The notes under the pieces: generated by a model | Databases searched by the model: none | Told to the model about the DNA's origin: nothing | The model's input: only the letters and a program-made list of their open reading frames with translations | Made by a program: the position numbers and the translations under genes | Part shown: piece by piece, positions 26,101 to 37,090 of the stretch | Layout: the number at the start of each line of letters is the position of its first letter | How positions within the stretch are numbered: the first letter of the stretch is position 1 | Origin: Pyrocephalus nanus | Taxonomy: Eukaryota > Chordata > Aves > Passeriformes > Tyrannidae | Reading direction: 5' to 3' | Length of the DNA: 64,000 nt | NCBI GenBank assembly: GCA_038380795.1 | Contig: CM076259.1 | Location: 96,583,739-96,647,738 of the forward strand

Positions 26101-27300
26101 TCTCTGTTATGCTGGGATATCAGCTATTCATAAACCAGCAGGAGGAATTAATCTGCAGAAAAATACAGTTCCTATGTTACATCTGTCCTTCTATGAGATC
26201 AATGCCTCCAGTCTTTAACTAAAAACTTAACTGTGAGACATGGCAAATATAACAGTAGAAAATCTCTATCTATTGATAGTGTTAGAATTAGCAAGTTGAG
26301 CTGGCAACATTACTTAGGAGTGTAATGTTGTCTGAGTGGGATTATATTGTGTTGTCTATCAAAATAATTTTTACATATACAGTACTAAGCGGTTCCAGAT
26401 GTGGAATTTCAGCTAGAGCTACTGGCGCTGGAGCCTTCTTGTTTCATCTCACAGTGTGTAGAGCAATTACCTTCAGTATGTAGGTGAATGATGCTTCAGT
26501 ATAGCAGCAGAAATACATGACACTGATTTTCTATTCTTCCATTTATATTTTCCATTATACAGACTGTTAGGATGCAATTTAGTTTTTCCGTAGCTAAATA
26601 AGAGGCAATTAGCAGCAGGGCAGCTTTTGGGCTTAAGTTGAATTTAGTTCACACATTTTCAGCACTTCACATTGTGTGAAGAGTTCCTGGGTTGTTTCAG
26701 ACAGCTTTGATATTTCAACAGAAGTGACTGGATTGGCATGAGACAAACTGAAATCACAGTGGCTACATGGTTTGATATAGCCCTAACCTGTAAACCTTTG
26801 TCACATACTTCTCATTAACAGTATTAGTAGATTCATATTTTTTGGTGGAACTTTATATAAACCAGGTAATTATCGAATTCTCATTGAATATTGAATTATC
26901 TACATTCATCAGTAGTTAAGGACTACTGGGAGATCCATACAGTGTCTTATCTGCATCAATCTTTAGATTTCCCTATATTCTAAGCCTTTACTTTAGTGTC
27001 AAGAAGCCTTTCCAGCCAGTGCATACTGCCTCATGCTCTGAGTCATCTACTCTATCAGGGTTGAATTCATTTGACACTGACACTATCCATGAGAAAGGAT
27101 TTTTCATAAGGGACTTATAAACATTCTTCTGGACATTTATAGAATATGGTGGAAGACTCTTACATGTTGCATTTTACTGATGGTGTTCCGTGATTACCAC
27201 CAAAAATAATGATGATTAAAAGAATAATAAATAACAATAAACCAGATCCACAAAACTTTACTAACACTCTTGAAATTGATTATTTTGTATAAAACATAAA
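23139..27300. other. Non-coding stretch, no gene seen
   Basis: About 4.2 kb of AT-rich DNA. A (TA)n microsatellite sits at 23829-23850. Parts near 26060-26170 and 26580-26740 have higher sequence complexity and balanced composition, which is sometimes seen in conserved non-coding elements, but nothing in the single sequence proves this. No coding or RNA gene was recognised. Confidence 0.5.
23829..23850. repeat. (TA)n microsatellite
   Basis: An uninterrupted run of about 11 TA units. It is probably length-variable and has no other visible role. Confidence 0.95.
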
Positions 27301-27420
27301 TGTACCGAGCGAGATAGTTGGCACGGTTGATGGCTTCAGTGTTTGCAAATAGTTTTGCACAAAACTCAATGAAATTGTCCGTATTTTATACTCGGAGTTA
27401 ACCAACACGTGTTATGTAAA
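27301..27420. other. CpG-retaining block, candidate conserved element
   Basis: About 120 bp holding six CpG dinucleotides (in ACCGAGCGAG, GCACGG, TCCGT, CTCGG and ACACGTG), in a region where CpG is otherwise rare. It contains an E-box-like CACGTG. It lies just upstream of a CR1 tail but does not resemble CR1. It could be a conserved non-coding or regulatory element, or simply a recently inserted sequence not yet depleted of CpG. Confidence 0.35.
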
Positions 27421-27504
27421 CAGGATCTGAGTGATCTGTAGGAGGCCTTTGCACTCTGACATGGTGGATCAGTTGTGGTCTTGTACCACTCCATGCCACG
27501 ACAG

Positions 27505-27677
27505 CAAGTGGAATGGACTGCCCAGGGAAATGGTAGAGTCACCATCCCTAGGAGCGTTCAAGAAATGACTGGATGTGGCACTCAGTGCCATGGACTAGTT
27601 GGGAACATGGTGATCAGTCCCAGGTCAGACTTGATGATCTTGGAGGTCTTTTCCAACCTTAATGATTCTATGATTCT
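27505..27677 (+). mobile_element. CR1 LINE, 3'-terminal fragment
   Basis: CR1 3'-end blocks appear in order: GGAATGGACTGCCCAGGGAA, GTTCAAGAAATGACTGGATG, GGCACTCAGTGCCATGG, then GATGATCTTGGAGGTCTTTT and CCAACCTTAATGATT. The element closes with the terminal repeat ATTCTATGATTCT at 27665-27677. This variant (GGAGGTCTTTTCCAACC) differs from the 'GGTCCCTTCCAACCCAAACC' type seen at 1378 and 36684, so it belongs to another CR1 subfamily. The left boundary is uncertain; similarity may begin up to 40 bp earlier. The 96-codon frame crossing it is not a gene. Confidence 0.9.
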
Positions 27678-29983
27678 GTGGATAAAAATCTTGCAGTGTA
27701 GCTGCAAAAGCAGAGACATTAAGGAAAATAAACCGGACGTGATGTTATTTAAAGAGATTCTCTGAATACATGCAAAAGAAGTAGCTTGGATACAAAAAGT
27801 ATTATCTTCAAAAGTATTCAACATTGGTGCAAAAATTCCATTGATTTTAACAGCAGCAATACTAGGGTGGTGCATTAGGAAAGACTGATTTGAAAGAGAA
27901 GAAAGCTAGTGTATGGCCAGTGGTAAAAATTAGCCTCCACCAAAGGAACGGTTCAGAAGACCAAGCCTGGGTAGTCTGATTTATTCTCTTGAGAAGCTTT
28001 CTCTCTCCTTCGACTTTATAAGAAAAAAAAATATTCAGAGAGTAATATTTTAAAAAACCCAAAAGTGTTAGTGGTGTGAATCACTTGAGTGCTTTTAAAA
28101 CCATAGTTTGAAAGGCTTTATTCATCATTGTATTGATCAATATTTATGTTAAAAAAACCTCCACAAACTTCAGTTAAACTCTACCCACACATGACAGAGA
28201 TATATTTATGAATCACACTGAAATTATTACAAATTTGTAGTCAGTTTTGTTTTTACAAAAGTACACAAAACAAGGATGAAATAAAACCTGACTGACTGTT
28301 TTCTTAGCTGTGTGTTAGAAAAAAAGCTAAGTAGAAATGAATAGATGTGAGTTATTCCACTACTTAGGAGTATGCTGAGTTTAGCATTTTGGGACTAGTG
28401 AGTTTAAATCTGTCTCGCACTGAAGATACTCCGATAAGGTCATCTCCATCTTATTAAGTCCAGTCTAGCTGTGCATGATGAACTTTGGGGCAGAAGAGAT
28501 GACTTGGTACTCTATAGTAACCTATAAGCAAATCACAAATCACATTATACTTCTTATGAGAACTAATAATCTACACTCAGCACTTGGCAGCAATGATAAG
28601 GAACTGAAGAGGTGGCATATTCCTTATCTCCCCCATTATTGGTTACTTGATTTTTTAGGCAGTTCTATGCTACTATTCTGCCTTAACTTTTCCCCTAGTA
28701 TCTCTGTTTTGACTATTGCACCCTAACATACAGAAATCCTCTCTCTCTTCAGAAGTCAGAGAATAGTGCACAGGGGTGCAAATTATTAATTTCCATGATT
28801 CTTCATTCTTCTGAGTTTATTTTAAAGTTTTCTTTGTATCCTGCCAGCATCCAGAAGTGAAATCACATTTTTTAGTATTACTGTTTCTTCATAAAAATCA
28901 ATAGATTGTGCTAGTCCCTGTCACAAAGCTTAGATGAAGGGTTGCAGCTTGTGAATTGCAAGCATGAGTTTAAAATTTTCAACAAGGTGGGAATTTAACC
29001 TCACTTTTTGATCCTAATTTTACTGCAGGACCCCCTAAGACTATATTTAATCCAAGACAAGTGACAGTTTTGAACATATCAGCATGATAAATTAAACAAC
29101 CTGGTACCAAAGAGCAGGAAGAGGAATTTTGAAAGGGTTTCAGGTTTAGGGTGAGACCCAGACTACTGTGTCCAACCTGTCACTCAAGTTCTCATCACAG
29201 TGCCAAGGTCAATCTCTATGACCAACATAATGTGGTGCACAACTGCAGTTTACTTTTAACATTGCTAGAGCTGAACATCTTTTCTCTAGGTGAGTTTTCC
29301 TTAAAAGTACCAGTGCTTTCATTGTACCTGTTAGTGGTGAAATTTAGTGAGATTTATACTGTCCTTCATTCATTCTTTCTTTTGTTTTTGTTTATTTTTT
29401 TTCTTTTCTGGGACTGAAAACAATGCAAGATGGATGGGTTGAAAGATTTTAGTCTTCATTTTAATAAGTACCAGGCACCACCAGTCAATGCCTACTGCAG
29501 GTTTCAATGATACCAACACTTTCAGAATCTTAAAAAAAAAAAAAAAAAAGGAGGAAAAAGCACTGGTAGTAGCAAAAGCAATTGCTGGCACAAAATTAGT
29601 ATCTTGATTAAAAAAAAAACACAAAGAAGTGTAAATGTACCCAGATTCTGAAACTGGATATGCACAGACGGATTCAGACACCAAGTTTCAAACACTTGGG
29701 TCTGACTAGAGAGGCACAATTGGAGTAGAAAAATACAGAATTCAAGTGCAAATGCATGGATCCCATTTACATCAACTAGAGTTGCATTTAGTTGTAGGTG
29801 TTCTAGGCAGAAACTGTTCTAGGATTTGTAACTTGAAATACTCATGTATAGGCAACTTCAGTTGTGACACTTAGGTACTACTTTATTAATAAATATATAG
29901 GAATTATAGAATATAATGCTGAAAGTAAAATGTGTACATATTATAATTTCTTACAAACGTCCTTCCCTACTTATGCTTACTTT
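27678..29983. other. Non-coding stretch, no gene seen
   Basis: AT-rich unique DNA with a poly-A run at 29531-29548 followed by GGAGG, and another A run near 29609-29618. Frames of 65-104 codons here read through A/T runs or look random. No repeat family or RNA gene was recognised. Confidence 0.55.
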
Positions 29984-30496
29984 ATAGAATCAGAGAATCA
30001 GAGAATGGTTTGGATTAGAAGCAACCTTAAAGATCATTTATTTCCAACGCCCCTGCCATGGGCAGGGACACCTTCCACCAGACCAGGTTGCTCAGAGCTC
30101 CATCCAACCTGGCCTTGAGCACTTGCAGGGATGGGGCATCCACAGCTTCTCTGGACAACCCGTTCCACTGCCTTACCATCCTTGAGTAAAGAATTTCTAC
30201 TAATTAGGAAGAATTTTTCCTAATATTTTAAAGCCATTCTCCCCTGTTTTATCACTACATGACTTTGTAAAAATTTCCTCTCTGACTCTCTTGTAGGCCC
30301 CCTATAGGTACTGAAAGGCCACAATAAGGCCTTTCAGGAGCCTTCTCTTCTCCAAGCTGAACAACTCCAAATTTCTCAACCTGTCTTCACAAGAGAGGTG
30401 CTCTATCCCTTTAACTATCTTCATGGCCCTCTTCTGGACTGGCTCCAGCAGGTTGATGTCTTTCTTGTTCTGAAGACCTCAGAGCTAGACACAATT
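29984..30496 (-). mobile_element. CR1 LINE, 3' fragment (about 510 bp)
   Basis: The left edge is the element's 3' end: ATAGAATCAGAGAATCAGAG is the reverse complement of the CR1 terminal repeat. Moving right, antisense CR1 blocks appear in order: CCATGGGCAGGGACACCTTC, CCAGACCAGGTTGCTCAGAG, GGCATCCACAGCTTCTCTGG, TTTCTCAACCTGTCTTCACA and CTTCTGGACTGGCTCCAGCA. Similarity fades after about 30496, so the copy is truncated at its own 5' end, as usual for CR1. It covers the 3' UTR and perhaps the end of ORF2. There is no intact ORF. Confidence 0.95.
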
Positions 30497-31587
30497 ATTA
30501 AAATTGTGACTTTCATAATTTATTATTAAAATAATTATTTCATCATTATTAAAAAAAAAATCTACCATAACTGCCAATTTCTTTTCTAGAAAGACCAAAA
30601 ATGGAACAAAACTGATGTGCTTTAAACATTTAGCCAGGGCAAGGGGAACCAGTGAAACAGTAGGGCATAATCCTGTGAAAATCTGATCCAGTGCATGTCC
30701 TTACACTTTAAAATTAATAAATTATCTCAGATCTGTTTAGATAGAAATAAACTGCTATCAGAAATGTACATTTTGATTTAGGCTGCAGATAGCGTGTTAA
30801 ATATAAATATGAGATAAGACTTACCTTAAAAAGATCAAAAGACTCAGCAGATATCCTGAAGTACAGTTTCCTCTTTACATTTAGTGAGAGATGTGTTCTC
30901 CTTTTTTTTTTTTCCTCTTGAAAATAATGATTTTTTTTTTAAAAAGAATGGCTATGTAATTATGAAATCTGTAGAAAAAATACAGTCAATTTACTGTATG
31001 AAATAAATAATCTTAATGGAAGAACACTGAGAAAATTGCTTCTCTTAAACTTTTATAGTAGTTTAATTTCCTCTTTTATACACTCTATTTTCCTCAGTGT
31101 TCAATGAAGATAAGATATATTACCACAAAGCTCTTCTAAAATAAGTTTTATGATTTTACTTTCTTTTTTCATTTTTTGGGGAAAATTTTCTCGGCTGCTC
31201 ATGATTTTCATCCCTCTCCATTTTTTTGGAAGTCTGAGCTATGTTTTTCTAATAGCTAGTGATTTGGGCATTTTTAAGCATGTCTATCTGAAGAACATTC
31301 ATTTTCCTAAATGGGATGATTAGTGACTTTTCAAAAAGAGAATAAATAGAAGAGCATCTGGAATTACAGGTCATTTGTGAGAACAAAATCTTACAACAGT
31401 ATTAACTTGATAAGCTGTTTTATGAACTGACCGCTATGACGAACATCACTTTGGTGTGGGAACCGGGGATTTAAAGAGATGTCTTGTCACAAGATTCAAA
31501 ACAGGAACAACTCCTGAGCCAGATGAGTTGAATCAAAACTTGTTCTTCTGAGGGACTTATACCAGGTCTGAATATCATTGATTGGAG

Positions 31588-31612
31588 CTCTCTCTCTCCC
31601 TCTCTCTCTCTT
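31588..31612. repeat. (CT)n polypyrimidine tract
   Basis: A pure pyrimidine run of CT units with one CCC interruption. It is a simple repeat with no recognised function. Confidence 0.9.
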
Positions 31613-33368
31613 CCTTTTTAAAATTTCACTTTTGCTCAACACAACAGCTCTCAAAGCAATAGTTTTTGGTGGTGGATTTTGTTTGCTTGTTTTGATTGTG
31701 GCTTATTTTTTTTCCCCATGTCTTGCTTTACCTCTAAATTTATGAAACTGTTGACTCTTAGAAATCAATGTCTAGTACAACATATTGCTTGTTCATATGA
31801 AGGTAAGTCTTTACACATTACTACAAACATACAGATTAATTTAACATTGCACGGGTTATAAAATGAACATATTCATAATGATACAGACAGTAAAATAATG
31901 ATACATAATGATACATTTCTGTAAAAATTCAGTGGCAGTTGTTCCAGGGTTTCTAGGTGATAAACAGTTCTACCTGCCATTCACACAATAATTACCATTC
32001 ATTCTGATAGAATTATAGGTCTAGAGCTCTAACAACCAAAAAAGAAGGTGTCCCCTCTTTTCCATTCATACTGGAAAAAATTTGTGCTTCAAGCTCAAAT
32101 AAAAACAAAGTAAAGAATAAAATAAACATTTCTTTTAAAAATAAATGTATTTTATTTTTCTTTTTATCAAAATATTGTATCCTGCTTTAATATATACTTG
32201 GTTTTTACCTGATTTGGTCTTTTTCAAGATGACTCCTTTATTATATTGTCCCATACAATTTTGCAACTAGTCAAGAAATTTTCAAATGGACTGAAATCCA
32301 ATTGGTAGAGTGTCATACACATGTCAACTGAGAATTTCAAACTGTGGAAGGAGATCACTGTTCATGAACAGCATGTTATAAACATGAAACTGTTTTAGGC
32401 AAAGATTTTAAAAACAGATCTCTAAAATTTAATCTGAAGTCTATTTGCAGGTGCTTAAATAAAGAAATGCAAAGCCAAAAGCAATACTAAATGTCATTAT
32501 CTAGTCCATTTTGCTGTTAGATTGTAACTTATTTTCCATTATTCTGTTCTAGACCCATCAAATGCCAGGTAGGCTTTAGTTTCTACTAATTATTATGAAA
32601 AAATTATGTATTTTTTTCAGTAGTTTTTAATGCCACTCTCCTGGGTGGCACCACATGTAATGTAAATTACATGCAAGTGGAGAGCACTGTTAATTGAAGG
32701 ATGGAGAGCAGTGTTAAAGAAAAGAGTAGGGAAGTATTGTTGGGCAGTTACAGTGAACATAGTGAGAGTTATTTAAGCAAATCAGTGCTTTCAGATTGTC
32801 TTTGCCCATTCTTTTTTATTCTTGTTGGCTGTGTTGACTGAAAATGTTGGGGAAAGGCAACTTCAACAGTAAGTCAGTTACTTATTGAAAGAATGGAAAG
32901 CCATTAAAAAATTGCCAATTTTAGAGACAGAGGTTTGATGTTATTTGACTCATTAGAGAAAATTCCAAAAGGTATTAGCAGGCATCACTAAAGAAACACT
33001 TTATTCTGCATTTAGCTGGTGATGAACAATTTTATACAATTTCCCAAAGCTTTATCAGAATTGTGTTTTGAATACACAAAAATAGGTAAAGTAACTCCTA
33101 AGCTGGAAAGAAAAGACATGATATGGAGCAGAAAAAGCAAGCAAAACAGTAAACAGGGTGAAGAGTTGGCAGAATTCTGTTTATCATATATGTACTGTGT
33201 AAGCACAACCAAAAACAGCATTAAAATTTAATTGGTTATAGAAAAAAAATTGTCAATAAACAACAAGTTCTTTGCTATATCTTTTAAAAAGTTTTGGTTT
33301 TCTAAAAACCATTACTTTGACCTCTAAAAAATAGAATTTATTTTTAGAGAAATAATATACCATTTGTT

Positions 33369-33412
33369 GGAAGAAGAAGAAAAAGAAGAAAAAGAAGAGG
33401 AAGAAGAAGAAG
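33369..33412. repeat. (GAA)n-like purine tract with mirror symmetry
   Basis: Forty-four bases of A and G only, mainly GAA units interrupted by AAAAAG and GAGG. The tract is close to mirror-symmetric. Long GAA purine mirror repeats are known to be able to form intramolecular triplexes. It is followed by an AATAATAAT patch at about 33420-33431. Confidence 0.9.
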
Positions 33413-36400
33413 TATACAGCAATAATAATATTAACAGAATAGCAACATAATAGCAATCAAATAATATCCTCCAATTAAAGTAATATCCTAGTTAGTGCTT
33501 TTGTTATGTATGAGAAAGCAATGCCCTTGTAAACCGGATTGATTTGGAAAAATAATGGGAGATACTTCTTGCAGATGCCTATGTAATGTATATTCTTCCT
33601 TTTCCCAAAGTTTTAGTATTTATTACCCCCAATTATCTTGTATTAGTAATTCTGCAAATTCCTTGTCTCCTGATGAGCACTGAAACATTATAGTATCTGT
33701 GCAAAAATTAATTAACTGCATTTCTGGATCTTTTTTCTAAACTGTCCTTAAACATAAATCAAAATGTGGAAATGAGATTTATATACAAATTATAAATTTT
33801 ATTGGAATATGCTGGTTCCGGTTCTAAGCTTCCAAAGAGCCCACACGGACTTAATCAGTATTTGGTTATTTCTGTATCTATGTCTAGAATTCAGTCTCTA
33901 GATACTCTTAAATAGTTTAACATTGTTGGGAAAATATTTTATTTTCCCCTCATAACTTGGCTGGATAATCAAATTCCTAGCCAAGAATGATACAATAACG
34001 TCCAACTGTTTCTGTTCAAATTGTCACTATTTAATTTGTTGCATTTTAAGAACACCGACTAGCAGCTCTTTGTTTCTCATTAGACCCCAACCTAGATGGT
34101 TCAAATGCAAGAATATTGATGCAAAACAGTGACACATCCCTGCAGTAGGAGAGTGGAAAACCAATTTCCTATCCAGGCCCAGCAGGGGTGCTTCAGCAGC
34201 CAACACTGTGCATGTCGTAATGATGTGCTCTAAAAACAACTCCAGTTTTCAGAGCTCACCCACATGCTTGGCTCTTCAGCTACCTATTTGGCTCATGGGA
34301 AATCTTTCTTCTCTTTGCCTTTGCTCAAACTGATCAGTGTTCTTATTCTCATATAATGGAGCAGAGTATAAAAGCACAAGTTGTTTATCTTTCCACAGGG
34401 AATGATATAGACCCCCTTTCTTCCTTTGTCTGTCATTCTGGTTATCAAAGATGCAACATGTTAAAACAACAATTATCACATGAGATTAAAAGGTCCAGCT
34501 AGCTTAGTCCCTGATGATATCTGATATCAAATGCCTGGGGAAGAGTGAATGGGTTCAAGAAGAATATAGGAATAGTTTCTCAGGTTTCTTTCAGTCTACA
34601 GCAATCTGACAATCAGGATTTCTTTCTTCTGCACCTTTCTACTTAATGGCCTTGTTAGACATTTCTTTCTTATTTTCTTCCAAGCATTTTTTTGAAGTGA
34701 TATTAACTTAATATCCACAACACCATGAGGCAGAAAGCTTTAAGGCATAATGACATGTGTGAAAAACTACGCAATTTTCTTTGTTTTAGACTAGGCTTCA
34801 TACCCTCTTCTATTTGAGCCAATGGGGAACAATTACTTGTCAAAAAAAGCCCATTCCCTTAGCCTCCCTTCTCATATTATGTGCTCCAGTCTTCATCAAT
34901 GTTAGCAGATCAACAAGTCTTTAACATACAATCTTATAACTGCCAAGTAGAGAACACTAGACACTTGGGATGTGGTACAAGTGTTGAGAAGTTGTTAAAA
35001 ATTCAAAACCCTTCAGGAAGTCGCAGGTGAAGGGCAGATACATGTAGGCTGCTAAGGTTACAGTGCTAACAGAAAGAAGGACAAGCTGCTGTCCAAAAGT
35101 CGGAGGCATAATTAATTTACAACCATAGTGCTGTGAGCTAGCTTGCTCTGGAGCACACTGTATTAATCCACACAATTTCTCCTCTGGCTGAGTCTATTTG
35201 GTGGTTCCGTGGCCCTAAAGATAAATTTCTGTTTTTTGTAGATTTTCATTTCTAAGTACCCCAAGTCATTTTACTGTAGCCCCCTGGAGTGGTGGTTTTA
35301 TAACAGAAAAACAGGGTGTATATATATATGTGGCATGAAAAGTGGTGTTTTGTAAGGGTCTAGAACTTTTCTGTTACATGAATTTAAGTTTTTTCTAGTG
35401 GTTAATGGTGAACAAAACAATTATACTCAGAGTTTTTTATAGGTGTGTATGAATGCAAAGAGGTAAGATGAAGTAGTGGATACTTTACCCCTTGCTACTG
35501 ATGAATGCATCAATTTTCTCAAGTGAATTGCTGTTTAGGTAATATTTTAGGGATTTAGAATATGTACTGTGAGTAAACATTGTTGATAAGCATATTTCAT
35601 CAAAATTATAAAAGCTAGCTTCAGTTCTGTTTGTTGTATTAATTGTCAATAAAAATTTTTACTTAAATTACATCTCTTACTTATGAAAAACTGGTTATTA
35701 CTCAGTCTTTGCTTAGGAATAAACTGAACTTTTATAATTGCCTCATAGATATTAGACAATTATTTTAGAATATAAATTAACAGATTTAATTTCATCATTT
35801 TCTTTTGATAAAATTCACTCTCATCATACCAGTGTATGCAATTCTGTATAAATCAATAAGTGTTGAAATCAGTAGGAATACACATGCTTATAGTCCTACA
35901 GTTTGGTGGATTATCAGTCCAACATGCATGTACTTTTAGGCTATACTCATTCCCCTTTTCGGTTTTGACATCTATGCATTCACTGTTACTGTTCCAAAAG
36001 AAAAGTCTGTTGGCTGGTTTTTCTTCATGCTGACCAGACTACTGTTCCTTGGCCCCAAGGAAGCTAGGAGCACTTATTGTTTGGGGTCTTCTTTTTCACA
36101 CTGACAGTGTAGTTTCTACTCTATGCACTTTTGTTTTGTCCAATCTGTATTCTTATTTTGTAATATTTTGGAACTGAATTCAACAGGGTTGGGAAAGTCC
36201 AAGTATAAAATAATACAGTAACTTGGGAGACTGGGATACTACAAACACCTTTTCTCATCCCAGTGGTTTTACAGAGACTTATAATTAAAATTCAGGGCCT
36301 ACTGCACAGGTCTTTGAATGTCTTTACCCAATTTACTTTAAAAGGAGTGTAAAACAGACGCTCAAACCATACCTACAAATTCTAACACATTTTTTTGTTT

Positions 36401-36683
36401 CAGCTACTTATTATTTTCAACATGTCCATAGTTTTGACAACACTTGTCTGAACATTTACCCAGAAGCTGACTGTGTTCACTCTGCTGGAACAACTCCACT
36501 TCTCTACCATGCCAAATTTTTCTGTTGTAAAAACAATGATTACCTGCACATAAAAAAATTCCTTGTGATTTGTTTTTCTCAAAGGAGTGAGATGGAATAT
36601 GAAAGAAACATCTTAGCCTGACTATGTCTAGTCTTTGCTTTCTCTGTAATAGACTTCTGTCAGGAAGTTTAAAAGTTTATCTT

Positions 36684-37090
36684 TGAGAGGCTAAGAGAAT
36701 CGGGATTATTGCTCCAGGAAAAGAGGCTTTACGTGACCTAATTGAGGCCTTTCAATACTGAAAGGAGCCTACAAGAAAGATAGAAAGAGAACATTTACAA
36801 GAGCATGAAGTGACAGGACAAGAGGGAAATGACTTCAAACTGAAAGAGCGTAGGTTTAGATTAGATATCAGGAAGAAATTCCGTACTGTGAAGTTGGTGA
36901 GGCACTGGAACAGGTTGCCCAGAGAAGCTGTAGATGTTCCATCCCACTTGTCGAAGTGTTTAAGGCCAGGTTGGATGGGGATCTGACCAACCTAGTCTAG
37001 TGAAACTCTCCCTGTCTGTGACAGGGGGTTAGAACTAGATGATCTTTAAGGTCCCTTCCATCCCAAACCATTTTATGATTCTATGATTCT
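36684..37090 (+). mobile_element. CR1 LINE, 3' fragment (about 400 bp)
   Basis: Sense CR1 blocks run in order: AGGCTAAGAGAATCGGG, GAGGCCTTTCAATACTGAAA, GGAGCCTACAAGAAAGAT, ATCAGGAAGAAATTCCGTAC, GGCACTGGAACAGGTTGCCC, AGGTTGGATGGGGATCTGA, GATGATCTTTAAGGTCCCTT and CCATCCCAAACCATT. It ends with the terminal units ATGATTCTATGATTCT at 37075-37090. It is 5'-truncated, with only the 3' region present and no open frame. It is the same subfamily type as the 1378 tail. Confidence 0.95.

Larger units (their letters stand above)
30497..36683. other. Long non-coding stretch with microsatellites
   Basis: About 6.2 kb of AT-rich DNA. It contains poly-T/poly-A runs near 30903-30912 and 30931-30940, a (CT)n tract (31588-31612), a GAA-type tract (33369-33412) and a short (TA)n near 35317-35328. 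A repeated ATAATGATACA-like unit occurs near 31876-31915. No exon, RNA gene or transposon end was recognised. Confidence 0.55.

Noticed and set aside
27475..27765. 96-codon frame over a CR1 tail
   Set aside because: The sequence is the CR1 3' UTR, which is not coding.
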